A stretch of DNA of 64,000 nt from Saccharopolyspora montiporae (GTDB lineage: Bacteria > Actinomycetota > Actinomycetes > Mycobacteriales > Pseudonocardiaceae), in contig NZ_JADEYC010000021.1 in NCBI RefSeq assembly GCF_015209505.1, forward strand, positions 62,001 to 126,000. The letters are read 5' to 3'. Below are positions 1 to 9,359 of this stretch, piece by piece. The position numbers and the translations under genes are program-made. Position 1 is the first letter of the stretch. The number at the start of each line of letters is the position of its first letter. The notes beneath the pieces were generated by a model. That model made no database searches. It saw only the letters and a program-made list of their open reading frames with translations, and was not told where the DNA came from.

Positions 1-738
1 CGTCAGCCAGATCGAGCCGGTCCAAGCCCCCTCCGCGCCGAGCGCGAGCGCGGCGGCGAGCTGACGTCCGGAACCGATCCCGCCCGCGGCCAGCACCGGC
101 ACCTCGGCGCCGACCTCGGCGGCGATCTCCGGGACCAGCACCATCGTCGCGACCTCACCGGTGTGCCCGCCGGCCTCGTGGCCCTGCGCCACCACGATGT
201 CCACCCCGTTGGCCACGTGCCGCCGCGCGTGCTCGGCCTTGCCCGCCAGGGCCGCCACCTGCACGCCGGCGTCGTGCGCGCGCTCGATCACGTCGGACGG
301 CGGCGAGCCCAGCGCGTTGGCGATCAGCCGCACCGGGTGCCGCAGTGCCACGTCCACGTGCGAGCGCGCCACCGAGTGCAACCAGCCGAGCACCCCGGCG
401 GCCCCGCCCTCTCCGTCGAGCCCCGGCACACCCAGCTCGTCCAGCGTCCGGGAGACGAAATCCCGGTGCTCAGCCGGGATCAGCTCGTCCAGGTCGAGCC
501 CCTCCACTTCCTGGGGCACCTTGGCCGGCATCACCACGTCGACCCCGTAGGGCTTGCCGTCGGTGTTGCGGTCCATCCAGTCCAGCACCGAGTCCAGCTC
601 GTCGGCGTCGTTGAACCGCACGCAACCGAGCACACCGAGCCCGCCCTGCCTGCTGACCGCCGCCGCCACGTGCTCGGAGGGCGTGAACGCCACCACCGGG
701 TGTTCGATGCCCAGTTCCTCGCACAGCCTCGTCCGCAT
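1..738 (-). CDS. Nitronate monooxygenase family flavoprotein (3' end outside window)
   Basis: The protein reads on the minus strand from ATG at 738 and runs off the left edge, so about 246 residues are seen. The N-terminus (MRTRLCEELGIEHPVV) and the flavin/phosphate-binding stretch GHEAGGHTGEVATM are typical of the 2-nitropropane dioxygenase/nitronate monooxygenase TIM-barrel family, which binds FMN. A GTG at 741 immediately precedes the ATG and is an alternative start. It follows fadD19 on the same strand by 46 bases and could be co-transcribed with it. In sterol catabolic clusters such proteins (compare IpdC at 23704-24792) can act as CoA-thioester flavin reductases rather than on nitronates. 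The substrate here is unknown. Confidence 0.8.
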   Translation of the reverse strand, partial: MRTRLCEELGIEHPVVAFTPSEHVAAAVSRQGGLGVLGCVRFNDADELDSVLDWMDRNTDGKPYGVDVVMPAKVPQEVEGLDLDELIPAEHRDFVSRTLDELGVPGLDGEGGAAGVLGWLHSVARSHVDVALRHPVRLIANALGSPPSDVIERAHDAGVQVAALAGKAEHARRHVANGVDIVVAQGHEAGGHTGEVATMVLVPEIAAEVGAEVPVLAAGGIGSGRQLAAALALGAEGAWTGSIWLT

Positions 739-784
739 CACTTCCCCGTTCCCGCCGCGCACCAGCGCGGCACGTCGTCGCCGT

Positions 785-2425
785 TCAGGCCGTTCCCGCG
801 CTGCGGGCCCGGTCGAGCACCTCGTCCGGCGGGTGCTCCTCGGTGTGCTCCCGGGCCCAGGTGTAGTCCGGTTTCCCGCTGGGCGAGCGGGTGATCTCCC
901 CGACGACCCACAGGCTGCGCGGCACCTTGTAGCCGGCCACCAGTCCCCGCGCGTGCTCGTCCAGCTCGGCCAGCCCGGGCCGCGCGCCGGGGCGGGGTTG
1001 CACGACCGCGGCCACGCGTTGGCCGAACCGCTCGTCGGGCACCCCGACCACGAGGACGTCGAAGACGTCCGGATGGGCCTTGAGCGCGTTCTCCACTTCC
1101 TCCGGGAAGACCTTCTCCCCACCGGTGTTGATCGAGACCGAACCGCGCCCGAGCAGCGTGATCGTGGAATCCTCCTCGACCATGGCGTAGTCACCGGGCA
1201 TCACGTAGCGCTGGCCGTCGATCTGCACGAAGACCTCGGCCGTCTTGTCCGGGTCCTTGTAGTAGCCGAGCGGGACGTGCCCGCTGCGGGCGAGCTTGCC
1301 GATCCGGCCGCTGCCCGGTGCGACGCGTTCGCCGTGCTCGTCGATGACCGCGGCCGAGGAATCGGCGTTGACCCGCGGACCCGACGCCGCGGCCGAATCC
1401 GCGCTGATCACGCCGATCCCGGAGAAACCGGTCTCCGAGGATCCCACCGAGTCGGTGATGACCACGTTCGGCAGCGCCGCCAGGTACTGCTGCTGCACCG
1501 AACGGGAGAACAGCGCCGCGCTGCTGGAAATCGCCACCAGGCAGGACGCGTCGTAGTCGCCCTCGTGGTAGGCCTCGATCAGCGGTCGGGCCATGGCGTC
1601 ACCCACAATGGCCAGCACGTTGACCCGCTCCTGCTGCACGGCCCGCCACACGTCGTGCGCGTCGAACTGCGGGACGAACACGACCGGGCTGCAGGCGAAC
1701 AGGTTGCCGAACGTCGCCCACTGCGCGGCGCCGTGGATGAACGGGGCCGCGGGTAATCGCACGAGCCCGCCGCTGTCGGCGCCGGTGCGGGCCTGCTCCC
1801 ACTCGTCGCGCATCGGCTCACCGGTCATGAAGTCGATGCCGCCGCCGAGCACCCGCCAGACGTCCTCGTGCCGCCACATGACGCCCTTGGGCATACCGGT
1901 GGTGCCGCCGGTGTACAGCAGGTAGAGGTCGTCATCGCTGCGCGGACCGAAGTCCCGCTCACCGGAATGGCCGGCCAGCGCCTGCTCGTAGGCGATCCCG
2001 CCGTAGCCGTCGAAGTTCTCCTCCGTGCCGTCCTCAACAACGAGAACGTGTTTCAGGTCAGGCAGCTCGGGGAGCACCTCGGCGACGTGCGCGCTGTAGC
2101 GCCGCTCGTGCACCAGGGCAGCCAGGTCGGCATTGCCGAAGATGTAGCGCAGCTCGTTGGGAACATAGCGGAAGTTGACGTTGACCGGTACCGCCCGCAG
2201 CTTGTACGCGGCCAGCATCGTCTCCAGGGCTTCGATGGAATTGCGGGAATACACGCCGATGTGCGCGCCGCGCCGAATACCGTGCGCGGCCAGGTGATGG
2301 GCCAGCCGGTTGGCGCGCTGATCCAGCTGGGCGAAGGTGAGTCGCTCCTCGCCGCAGACCACGGCGAGGCGATCCGGGGTCAGATCGACTGCGTGCTCGA
2401 AGAGATCTGCGATGTTGTGTGCCAC
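785..2425 (-). CDS. fadD19: Steroid side-chain acyl-CoA synthetase FadD19
   Basis: ATP-dependent CoA ligase of the ANL superfamily, 546 residues, close to the usual 548 of mycobacterial FadD19. Visible motifs are the P-loop-like [17 protein letters not shown], the [11 protein letters not shown] adenylate motif and the C-terminal [16 protein letters not shown] segment. Family knowledge: FadD19 activates the side-chain carboxylate of (C24-branched) sterols for beta-oxidation in the cytoplasm. I chose the GTG at 2425 because the protein then begins [13 protein letters not shown], matching the family N-terminus; an upstream extension would cross the operator. It is divergent from echA19 with 88 bases between starts and one KstR-like box, the same arrangement as Rv3515c/Rv3516 in Mycobacterium tuberculosis. 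Confidence 0.88.
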   Translation of the reverse strand: MAHNIADLFEHAVDLTPDRLAVVCGEERLTFAQLDQRANRLAHHLAAHGIRRGAHIGVYSRNSIEALETMLAAYKLRAVPVNVNFRYVPNELRYIFGNADLAALVHERRYSAHVAEVLPELPDLKHVLVVEDGTEENFDGYGGIAYEQALAGHSGERDFGPRSDDDLYLLYTGGTTGMPKGVMWRHEDVWRVLGGGIDFMTGEPMRDEWEQARTGADSGGLVRLPAAPFIHGAAQWATFGNLFACSPVVFVPQFDAHDVWRAVQQERVNVLAIVGDAMARPLIEAYHEGDYDASCLVAISSSAALFSRSVQQQYLAALPNVVITDSVGSSETGFSGIGVISADSAAASGPRVNADSSAAVIDEHGERVAPGSGRIGKLARSGHVPLGYYKDPDKTAEVFVQIDGQRYVMPGDYAMVEEDSTITLLGRGSVSINTGGEKVFPEEVENALKAHPDVFDVLVVGVPDERFGQRVAAVVQPRPGARPGLAELDEHARGLVAGYKVPRSLWVVGEITRSPSGKPDYTWAREHTEEHPPDEVLDRARSAGTA

Positions 2426-2436
2426 ACCAGAGAAAC

Positions 2437-2450
2437 TAGAACGTGTTATC
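2437..2450. promoter_or_regulatory. KstR-like operator between fadD19 and echA19
   Basis: TAGAACGTGTTATC matches seven of the eight fixed bases of the published KstR consensus TnnAACnnGTTnnA. It sits in the 88-base divergent intergenic region, 12 bases upstream of the fadD19 start and 63 upstream of echA19, so one dimer pair could silence both genes. Assignment is by motif only. Confidence 0.7.
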
Positions 2451-2513
2451 GTCCCTGGCAAGAACCCGAAAAGCACGCCTTCTTCGAAAAGTCGCCCTCC
2501 CGGGAGGTCTCGG

Positions 2514-3317
2514 ATGACAACGACGGTCGACAGCGCGGAGCAGCCGCACTGCTTGGTGGAGCAACGCGGCGCCGTGCTCGTGGTTACGCTCAACCGCCCG
2601 GACGCCAAGAACGCGCTGTCCGGACCGATGCTGGCCACGATGCGCGCGGCGTGGGACCAGGTCGACGGCGACGAGTCCATCCGGGCCTGCGTGCTCACCG
2701 GAGCGGGCGGGGCGTTCTGCGCCGGCGCCGACCTCAAGGCGATGAACAGCTCGCACCCCGGCGACACCTCGGGCGGATCGGACCTGTCGGTCATCGAACC
2801 CCTGCTGAAGGGGCGCAGGTTGACCAAACCGCTCATCGCCGCAGTCGAGGGCCCCGCGGTCGCGGGCGGTACCGAGATCCTGCAGGCCACCGATATCCGC
2901 GTCGCCGGGCGCAGCGCGAAGTTCGGGGTATCCGAAGCGCGCTGGGGCCTCTACCCGCTGGGCGGTTCGGCCGTGCGGCTGCCGCGGCAGATCCCGTACG
3001 CGGTGGCCGCGGAGATCCTGCTGACCGGCCGGCACGTCACCGCTGCCGAGGCCAAGGAGATCGGGCTGATCGGGCGCGTCGTCGAGGACGGCCAGGCGCT
3101 GGACACGGCGCTGGAGCTGGCCGAGCTGGTGGCCGCCAACGGACCCGTGGCGGTGCGCGCGATGCTGCGCACGATCCGGGACACCGAGGGCATGCACGAG
3201 GAGGAGGCGTTCGCGCTGGACGCGCGCACCGGCATGGAGGTCTTCGGCAGCGAGGACGCCCGGGAGGGACCGCGCGCCTTCGCCGCCAAGCGCACCCCGG
3301 AGTTCCGCGGCCGCTGA
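2514..3317 (+). CDS. echA19: Enoyl-CoA hydratase EchA19
   Basis: Crotonase-fold protein of 267 residues. It hydrates the 2-enoyl-CoA formed in sterol side-chain beta-oxidation (family knowledge for EchA19, Rv3516). The start ATG at 2514 has the ribosome-binding site GGGAGG eight bases upstream. Visible features are the oxyanion-hole region [15 protein letters not shown] and the second oxyanion segment [12 protein letters not shown]. It is transcribed away from fadD19 across a KstR-like box and ends just before a strong bidirectional terminator. The gene pair and layout make the ortholog assignment better than sequence alone would. Confidence 0.85.
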   Translation: MTTTVDSAEQPHCLVEQRGAVLVVTLNRPDAKNALSGPMLATMRAAWDQVDGDESIRACVLTGAGGAFCAGADLKAMNSSHPGDTSGGSDLSVIEPLLKGRRLTKPLIAAVEGPAVAGGTEILQATDIRVAGRSAKFGVSEARWGLYPLGGSAVRLPRQIPYAVAAEILLTGRHVTAAEAKEIGLIGRVVEDGQALDTALELAELVAANGPVAVRAMLRTIRDTEGMHEEEAFALDARTGMEVFGSEDAREGPRAFAAKRTPEFRGR

Positions 3318-3329
3318 CACCGGGAGTCC

Positions 3330-3365
3330 GCCGCACCCCGAGCCCGCCGCGGCTCGGGGTGCGGC
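3330..3365. terminator. Bidirectional terminator hairpin between echA19 and the next CoA ligase
   Basis: A perfect 15-bp stem (GCCGCACCCCGAGCC at 3330-3344 and its complement at 3351-3365) with a six-base loop lies between two convergent stop codons. There is no long T-tract, as is usual for actinomycete terminators. Confidence 0.8.
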
Positions 3366-3374
3366 ATTCCCGGC

Positions 3375-4922
3375 TCAGATATCGGCCGACCGATCGGCCC
3401 AGTACGGGTCACGCAGCCTGCGCTTGTAGAGCTTGCCGTTGGGATCGCGGGGCAGTTCGTCCACGAAGTCGACGCTGCGCGGGACCTTGAACTTGGCCAG
3501 CCGCTCGCGCGCGAATTCCAGGAGGTCCTCGGCCAACCCGGACCCCGCGGGAGGGCGAGCGGGCTGCACCACGGCTTTCACCTGCTCGCCCCAGTCGTCG
3601 TGCGGCACGCCGAACACGGCCACATCGGCGACCTCCGGGTGTACCGCGAGCACGTTCTCCACCTCGGCCGGGTAGATGTTCACCCCGCCGGAGATGATCA
3701 TGTCGCTCTTGCGGTCGCGCAGGAACAGGTAGCCGTCCTCGTCCAGGTAACCGACGTCGCCGATGGTGAACAGGTCGCCCGCGCGGGATTCGCTGGTCTT
3801 GCGCTCGTCACCGTGGTACTCGAAGCTCGACCCGCCCATCCGCAGGTAGACCGTGCCGATCTCGCCGGCGGGCAGCTCGTTCTTGTCGTCGTCGAGGACC
3901 TTCACCGTCGCACCCGGCCACGCCGTGCCCACCGAACCCGGCTTGCGCAGCCACTCCTCCGCGCCGATCGAGGTGCCACCGCCCTCGGTGGCCGCGTAGT
4001 ACTCGACCACCACCGGGCCCCACCAGTCGAGCATGGCGCGCTTGACCTCGGGCGGGCACGGCGCGGCCCCGTGGATGGCCGCGCGCATCGAGGAGACGTC
4101 GTAGCGCCCGCGGACCTCCTCGTCCAGAGCGAGCAGCCTGCGGAACTGCGTGGGGACCATGTGCGTGTGCGTCACCCGGTGCTTCTCGATCAGCCGCAGC
4201 ATCTCCTCCGGCTCCCACTTGTCCATCAGCACCGCGGTGTGTCCGAATTGGATGGAGTGGCTCACGAAGTTCAGCACGGCGGTGTGGTAGAGCGGCGACC
4301 CGCACAGGTGCACGTGCCCGTCGAAGGGCTCCAGCCCGAAGATCCCGAAGAACCACCGCGCCGCGGCAGGGACTTCGTCCGGATCGCCCCCGCTCAGCGG
4401 GCGGCGCACTCCCTTGGGCTTGCCGGTCGTGCCGGACGTGTACAGCATCGGCGATCCCGTGGTGCGCACGTCGGGCCTGCCCGCGGGTTCGTCGGCGCCG
4501 AGCTCGTCCAGCGGGCGGAAACCGGCCACCTCACCGACCGAGAACCGCGCGGCGGGCGCGATCCCGGCCTGCTCGGCGGCCTGCTGGGCGGTATCGGCGA
4601 ACCGCTCGTGCGCGATGAACACCGCCGCCCGGCTGTCCCCGATGATGTAGGCGATCTCATCGGCCACCAGGTGCCAGTTCACCGTCACCACGTACAGACC
4701 GGTCTGCATCGCGGCGAAGTAGCACGCGAGCAGGTCGATCCCGTTGGGCAGCTGCACGACGATGCTGTCGCCGGGGCGCAACCCGGCGCTCTGCAGTCCG
4801 CGCCCGTAGCGGTCGGCGCGGGCTGCCAGGGTGGCGTAATCGACCTGCGCGCCGTCCGGGTCGACGACGGCGGTGCGGTCCGGATCCTGCTCGGCGATCT
4901 TCCAGAGACCGGTGTCGGGCAC
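3375..4922 (-). CDS. Acyl-CoA synthetase (second CoA ligase of the sterol block)
   Basis: ANL-superfamily CoA ligase of 515 residues. Motifs seen are MLYTSGTTGKPKGVRR (phosphate-binding loop), YYAATEGGG, the GDVGYLDEDGYLFLRDR hinge and PNGKLYKRRL with the catalytic lysine near the C-terminus. The GTG at 4922 is preceded by GAGAGGAGC. It lies downstream (same strand) of the LLM oxidoreductase at 4974-6047 but has a KstR-like box of its own in the 51-base gap, so it may be separately controlled. FadD17-like or bile-acid-CoA-ligase-like activity is possible. I could not decide which carboxylate it activates, and it does not look like FadD3. Confidence 0.85.
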   Translation of the reverse strand: MPDTGLWKIAEQDPDRTAVVDPDGAQVDYATLAARADRYGRGLQSAGLRPGDSIVVQLPNGIDLLACYFAAMQTGLYVVTVNWHLVADEIAYIIGDSRAAVFIAHERFADTAQQAAEQAGIAPAARFSVGEVAGFRPLDELGADEPAGRPDVRTTGSPMLYTSGTTGKPKGVRRPLSGGDPDEVPAAARWFFGIFGLEPFDGHVHLCGSPLYHTAVLNFVSHSIQFGHTAVLMDKWEPEEMLRLIEKHRVTHTHMVPTQFRRLLALDEEVRGRYDVSSMRAAIHGAAPCPPEVKRAMLDWWGPVVVEYYAATEGGGTSIGAEEWLRKPGSVGTAWPGATVKVLDDDKNELPAGEIGTVYLRMGGSSFEYHGDERKTSESRAGDLFTIGDVGYLDEDGYLFLRDRKSDMIISGGVNIYPAEVENVLAVHPEVADVAVFGVPHDDWGEQVKAVVQPARPPAGSGLAEDLLEFARERLAKFKVPRSVDFVDELPRDPNGKLYKRRLRDPYWADRSADI

Positions 4923-4952
4923 GGGGCCGCTCCTCTCGCTCGTTCGGTTCGC

Positions 4953-4966
4953 AAGAACCTGTTCCA
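4953..4966. promoter_or_regulatory. KstR-like operator upstream of the second CoA ligase
   Basis: AAGAACCTGTTCCA matches the AACnnGTT core and the distal A of the KstR consensus; the first T is replaced by A (seven of eight fixed bases). It lies 31 bases upstream of the GTG at 4922. Confidence 0.55.
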
Positions 4967-4973
4967 GTCGTGC

Positions 4974-6047
4974 TCAACCCCTCAGGGCCTGCTCGTTGTC
5001 CGCAGCGCTTCCCAGGTGCAGCGCGGACGAGATCGTGGCGACCTGCTCCGGGTCCCGGCAGCCCACGAGCAGCGTGTCCACCCCCGCCCGCTCCCATTCC
5101 GCGACCCGCGACCGCACGTGCTCGGCGTCGCCGATGATCGCGATGTCGTCGACCAGCTCGTCCGGAACTGCGGCCGTGGCGCGGTCGCGCTCCCCCGCGG
5201 CGAACAGCCGGGAGATGTCCTCGACCGCGTCCGGGTACCCCATGCGGCGGAACAGCTCGGCGTGGAAGTTCATGCCGGGCGCGCCCATCCCGCCGATGTA
5301 GAGCGCCAGCGAGGGTTTCAACCGCGCACGCTCGGCCGCGGGATCGTCGGTGACGACGACCTGGGCGCCCGCGGCGACTTCGAACTCCTCCCGCGTGCGG
5401 CGCGCGCCGGGGCGGGCGAATCCCTCGGCGAGCCAGTCCGCGTAGGTGCCGGCGACCTTCGGCGAGAAGTAGACCGCGATCCACCCGTCGGCGATCTCCG
5501 CGGTCTGCGCGACGTTGCGCGGCCCCTCCGCACCCAGCCAGATGGGCAGATCCGCGCGCAGCGGATGCGTGATCGGCTTGAGCGGTTTGCCCAGACCGGT
5601 GGATCCCGGCCCGTCGTAGGGCAGCGGGTGGTGCGGCCCCGCGGCGCGCACCGGCGCTTCCCTGGCCAGCACCTGACGGACCACGGCGACGTACTCCCGC
5701 GTGCGGGCGAGGGGTTTGGCGAACGGGGCGCCGTACCAGCCCTCGACCACCTGCGGGCCGGACACCCCCAGCCCGAGCACGCACCGGCCGCCGGAGAGGT
5801 GGTCCAGGGTCAGCGCGTGCATCGCGCAGGACGCGGGTGATCGCGCGGACAGCTGCGCGACCGACGTGCCCAGCCGTACGCGGGACGTGCGCGAACCCCA
5901 CCAGGACAGCGGGGTGAACGCATCCGATCCCCAGGATTCGGCGGCGAAAACGGAGTCGAAACCCCGTTCTTCCGCGGCGTCGACGATCTCCGCGGTCCCC
6001 TCCGGCGGGCCGGCGCCCCAGTAGCCGAGCTGCAGGCCGATCTTCAT
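4974..6047 (-). CDS. LLM-class F420-dependent oxidoreductase, Rv3520c-like
   Basis: Luciferase-like TIM-barrel protein of 357 residues starting MKIGLQLGYWGAG. Its ATG at 6047 follows the ribosome-binding site GGAGG. Segments such as AESWGSDAFTPLSWWGS and LGVSGPQVVEGWYG closely resemble Rv3520c of the M. tuberculosis sterol cluster. That protein is predicted to use F420 (or FMN) to oxidise or reduce a CoA-linked intermediate; the reaction is not established. It is divergent from the DUF35-ltp4-ltp3 operon across an 84-base region with a KstR-like box, which supports a role in side-chain degradation. Confidence 0.82.
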   Translation of the reverse strand: MKIGLQLGYWGAGPPEGTAEIVDAAEERGFDSVFAAESWGSDAFTPLSWWGSRTSRVRLGTSVAQLSARSPASCAMHALTLDHLSGGRCVLGLGVSGPQVVEGWYGAPFAKPLARTREYVAVVRQVLAREAPVRAAGPHHPLPYDGPGSTGLGKPLKPITHPLRADLPIWLGAEGPRNVAQTAEIADGWIAVYFSPKVAGTYADWLAEGFARPGARRTREEFEVAAGAQVVVTDDPAAERARLKPSLALYIGGMGAPGMNFHAELFRRMGYPDAVEDISRLFAAGERDRATAAVPDELVDDIAIIGDAEHVRSRVAEWERAGVDTLLVGCRDPEQVATISSALHLGSAADNEQALRG

Positions 6048-6109
6048 CAGCGGACCTCCGTGGGCTTCGGGTTCTGCGCCCCATCCTGCACGGATCTTGC
6101 CGGGAAATC

Positions 6110-6123
6110 GAGAACATGTTTCA
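6110..6123. promoter_or_regulatory. KstR-like operator in the LLM/DUF35 divergent promoter
   Basis: GAGAACATGTTTCA has the AACnnGTT core and the final A of the consensus (first base G instead of T). It ends eight bases before the GTG of the DUF35 gene and 62 bases upstream of the LLM start, so it can control both directions. Confidence 0.65.
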
Positions 6124-6131
6124 CTCGATTC

Positions 6132-7115
6132 GTGACCGAGATCTCGGAACCGCTCAGCGCCCCCCTGGACATCGGCTTCGACTACACGCGCTCGCTGGGA
6201 CCGGTGCTGAGCCGGTTCGCCACCGGGCTGCGCGAAGGCCGCATCCTCGGCATCCGCGGCAGCGACGGGCGGGTGCACGTACCACCCGCGGAGTTCGACC
6301 CGAAAACCGCCGAGCGCCTGGACGATTTCGTCCAGGTCTCCACGACCGGAACGGTCGTCACCTGGAGCTGGATGCCGGAACCCGCTGCCGGGCAACCGCT
6401 TTCCCACCCCTTCGGCTGGGCGCTGATCCGCCTCGACGGTGCGGACACGCCGATGCTGCACGCGGTGGACGCGGGGGCTCCCGAGCGGATGAGCACCGGG
6501 ATGCGGGTCCGGGTGCGCTGGGCGGCAGAGCGCGGGAACGGCATCCGGGACATCGAGTGCTTCGAGCCCGCCTCCGACACCGAGCAGCCGTCGCCGCAGC
6601 CCGACGGGGACGCGGACGGGTCCGCCGAGTCGGAACCGGTCGGCTCCATCATCGCGCCCGTGCACCTGAGCTACCAGCACTCCGCATCCCCGGAGGAGAG
6701 CCGCTACCTGCGCGCCCTGCGCGAGGGACGGCTCGTCGGCCAGCGCTGCCCGGTGTGCCGGAAGGTCTACATCCCACCGCGCGGGGCCTGCCCGACCGAC
6801 GGCGTGCCGACCGACGAGGAGGTCGAGCTCGCCGACACCGGGACGGTGACCACGTTCTGCATCGTCAACGTGCCGTTCCTCGGCCAACGCATCCAGCCGC
6901 CCTACGTCTCGGCCTACGTGCTGCTGGACGGGGCCGACATCCCGTTCCTGCACCTGGTGCTGGGCTGCAATGCCGACGAGGTGCGGATGGGCATGCGGGT
7001 CCGCGGGGTCTGGAAGCCCCGGGACGAGTGGGAGCACACGCTGCAGAACATCGACCACTTCGAGCCGAGCGGTGAACCGGACGCACCGTTCGAAAGCTAC
7101 GCACAGCACCTGTGA
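6132..7115 (+). CDS. Tandem DUF35/OB-fold acyl-CoA-associated protein (Rv3521-like)
   Basis: A 327-residue protein made of two DUF35 units. The first (about residues 25-150) has LREGRILGIRGSDGRVHVPP with no cysteines. The second (about 185-320) has LREGRLVGQRCPVCRKVYIPP and a matching second Cys in GACPTDG, giving a rubredoxin-like zinc ribbon followed by an OB fold. DUF35 proteins pair with thiolase-like lipid-transfer proteins to form steroid side-chain aldolases or hydratases. Here it heads the operon with ltp4 and ltp3, so it is probably their partner. The GTG at 6132 begins VTEISEPLSAP just after the operator. The loss of zinc ligands in the first unit suggests a structural role for it. 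Confidence 0.82.
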   Translation: MTEISEPLSAPLDIGFDYTRSLGPVLSRFATGLREGRILGIRGSDGRVHVPPAEFDPKTAERLDDFVQVSTTGTVVTWSWMPEPAAGQPLSHPFGWALIRLDGADTPMLHAVDAGAPERMSTGMRVRVRWAAERGNGIRDIECFEPASDTEQPSPQPDGDADGSAESEPVGSIIAPVHLSYQHSASPEESRYLRALREGRLVGQRCPVCRKVYIPPRGACPTDGVPTDEEVELADTGTVTTFCIVNVPFLGQRIQPPYVSAYVLLDGADIPFLHLVLGCNADEVRMGMRVRGVWKPRDEWEHTLQNIDHFEPSGEPDAPFESYAQHL

Positions 7116-7131
7116 ACCGGACGGAGTTGCC

Positions 7132-8196
7132 GTGACCGACGTTGCCGTAGTGGGTTTCGCCCAGGCACCGAACGTGCGCGAGACCCAGGGCACCACGAAC
7201 GGTGTCGAGATGTTGGTACCCCTGCTCCAGGAGGTCTTCACCGAGACGGGGTTGACCAAGGAGGACATTGGTTTCTGGTGCTCGGGGTCCTCGGATTACC
7301 TGGCCGGGCGGGCGTTCTCGTTCATCGCCGCGGTCGATGCTCTCGGCGCGTCCCCGCCGATCAACGAATCACACGTGGAGATGGACGCCGCGTGGGCGCT
7401 CTACGAGGCGTGGCTGAAGATCCGGACCGGCGAGGTGGACACGGCGCTCGTCTACGGCTTCGGCAAGTCCTCGGCCGGCGATCTGCGCCGGACGCTGGCC
7501 CTGCAGCTCGACCCCTACTCGCTGGCACCGCTGTGGCCGGATTCGGTGAGCATCGCCGGATTGCAGGCACGCACCGGCCTGGACAGCGGTCGCTGGACCG
7601 AGCGCGACATGGCCGAGGTCGTGGCCCGCAGCCGCGCGAACGCCGCGGGCCGGCCCCGCGCGCAGCTGTCCGGCGAGGTGTCGGCGAGCGACCTGCTCGA
7701 CGAGCCCTACCTGGCCGATCCGCTGCGCAAGCACGACTGCGCCCCGATCACCGACGGTGCTTCGGTCGTGGTCCTGGCCGCGGGCGACCGGGCCCGCGAC
7801 ATCCACGCGGCCCCCGCGTGGATCAGCGGGATCGAGCACCGGATCGAGAGCGGCCAGCTCGGTGCGCGAGACCTCGACCGATCCCCGTCCACGCGCTCCG
7901 CCGCCCACGCGGCCGGCACCGACGGGGTCACCACTGCCGAGCTGCACGCACCGTTCAGCCACCAGGAAATCCTGCTGCGCGAGGAGATCGGGCTCGGTCC
8001 CGACGTGCGGGTCAATCCCTCCGGCGGCGCGCTGGCGGGCAATCCGATGTTCTCCGCGGGCCTGTCCCGCATCGGCGCGGCCGCGCGCCGGGTCATGGAC
8101 GGCCAGGACGAGCGGGTGCTGGCGCACGCCACGAGCGGCCCTGCGCTGCAGCAGAACCTGGTGTGCGTGCTCGACAGCGCAGCGAGGAGGAACTGA
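7132..8196 (+). CDS. ltp4: Thiolase-like steroid aldolase/lipid-transfer protein Ltp4
   Basis: Thiolase-superfamily protein of 354 residues with GTG at 7132 and a GGAG ribosome-binding site. It keeps the fold signature VNPSGGALAGNPMFSAGL near the C-terminus but lacks an obvious nucleophilic Cys in the usual thiolase position, as in the SCPx/Ltp subgroup. Known role: Ltp3 and Ltp4 are needed to remove C24-branched sterol side chains by retro-aldol cleavage of a CoA thioester, together with a DUF35 protein. It overlaps ltp3 by one base (TGATG), implying translational coupling. Confidence 0.8.
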   Translation: MTDVAVVGFAQAPNVRETQGTTNGVEMLVPLLQEVFTETGLTKEDIGFWCSGSSDYLAGRAFSFIAAVDALGASPPINESHVEMDAAWALYEAWLKIRTGEVDTALVYGFGKSSAGDLRRTLALQLDPYSLAPLWPDSVSIAGLQARTGLDSGRWTERDMAEVVARSRANAAGRPRAQLSGEVSASDLLDEPYLADPLRKHDCAPITDGASVVVLAAGDRARDIHAAPAWISGIEHRIESGQLGARDLDRSPSTRSAAHAAGTDGVTTAELHAPFSHQEILLREEIGLGPDVRVNPSGGALAGNPMFSAGLSRIGAAARRVMDGQDERVLAHATSGPALQQNLVCVLDSAARRN

Positions 8197-9359
8197 TGGG
8201 CAAGCAGCTGGCCGCGGTGGTCGGCACCGGGCAGACCCGGCACACCAGCAAGCGCAAGGACGTCTCGATGGCCGGCCTGTGCCGGGAGGCGGTCGATGAG
8301 GCGCTGGCCGACTCCGGGTTGGACTGGCCGGACATCGACGCCGTCGTGCTGGGCAAGGCGCCCGACCTGTTCGAGGGCGTCATGATGCCGGAGCTCTACC
8401 TGGCCGATGCCCTCGGCGCCACCGGGAAGCCGCTGCTGCGGGTGCACACCGCCGGTTCCGTCGGCGGATCCACCGGCAACGTCGCGGCGAGCCTGGTGCA
8501 GAGCGGCGCGCACAAGCGGGTGCTGGCCGTGGCGTTCGAGAAGCAATCCGAGTCGAACGCGATGTGGGCGCTGTCCATCCTGCCACCGTTCAGCATGCCG
8601 GTCGGCGCGGGCGCGGGCGGCTACTTCGCCCCGCACGTCCGGTCCTACATCCGCCGTTCCGGAGCGCCCGACCACATCGGCGCCGTGGTGGCGGCCAAGG
8701 ACCGGCGGAACGGGTCGCGCAACCCGTACGCGCACCTGCAGCAACCGGACATCACGGTGGATTCGGTGCTGGCCTCGCAGATGCTGTGGGACCCGATCCG
8801 CTACGACGAGACCTGCCCGTCCTCGGACGGGGCGTGCGCGGTGGTCATCGGCGACGAGAGCACCGCCGCCGGACGCCCGGCGGCCTGGATCCACGCCACG
8901 GCCATGCGCACCGAACCGACCACCTTCGCCGGCCGGGACCAGGTCGATCCGCAGGCCGGACGGGACGCGGCAGCGCGGCTCTGGCGCGAAGCGGGCATCA
9001 CCGATCCACTGTCCGATGTGGACGTCGCCGAGATCTACGTGCCGTTCTCCTGGTTCGAACCGATGTGGCTGGAGAACCTCGGGTTCACGGCCGAGGGCGG
9101 CGGCTGGAAGCTCACCGATGCCGGCGAGACCGGCCCCGATGGGCGACTTCCGGTGAACCCGTCGGGCGGCGTGCTCTCGTCGAACCCGATCGGCGCCTCC
9201 GGCCTGCTGCGGTTCGCCGAGGCGGCGATGCAAGTCAGCGGCAAGGCCGGCGACCACCAGGTCGACGGTGCGCGCACCGCCCTCGGACACGCCTACGGCG
9301 GCGGCTCGCAGTACTTCAGCATGTGGGTCGTGGGCTCGAATCGACCGGAGGAACGATGA
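8196..9359 (+). CDS. ltp3: Thiolase-like steroid aldolase/lipid-transfer protein Ltp3
   Basis: Second thiolase-like protein of the operon, 387 residues. The start ATG at 8196 overlaps the ltp4 stop and follows GAGGAGG. Conserved segments include RVHTAGSVGGSTGNVAA, VAEIYVPFSWFEPMW and VNPSGGVLSSNPIGASGLLR. The position of the normal thiolase cysteine carries no Cys (HTAGSVGG), consistent with aldolase rather than thiolase chemistry. It probably forms a hetero-oligomer with Ltp4 and the DUF35 protein. The order matches Rv3521-Rv3522-Rv3523 of M. tuberculosis. Confidence 0.82.
   Translation: MGKQLAAVVGTGQTRHTSKRKDVSMAGLCREAVDEALADSGLDWPDIDAVVLGKAPDLFEGVMMPELYLADALGATGKPLLRVHTAGSVGGSTGNVAASLVQSGAHKRVLAVAFEKQSESNAMWALSILPPFSMPVGAGAGGYFAPHVRSYIRRSGAPDHIGAVVAAKDRRNGSRNPYAHLQQPDITVDSVLASQMLWDPIRYDETCPSSDGACAVVIGDESTAAGRPAAWIHATAMRTEPTTFAGRDQVDPQAGRDAAARLWREAGITDPLSDVDVAEIYVPFSWFEPMWLENLGFTAEGGGWKLTDAGETGPDGRLPVNPSGGVLSSNPIGASGLLRFAEAAMQVSGKAGDHQVDGARTALGHAYGGGSQYFSMWVVGSNRPEER

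Noticed and set aside
3375-4922. Assignment of the second CoA ligase as FadD3
   Set aside because: Its motifs and C-terminus (KLYKRRLRDPYW) do not resemble FadD3 as I know it, and it lies in the KstR block rather than the KstR2 block.
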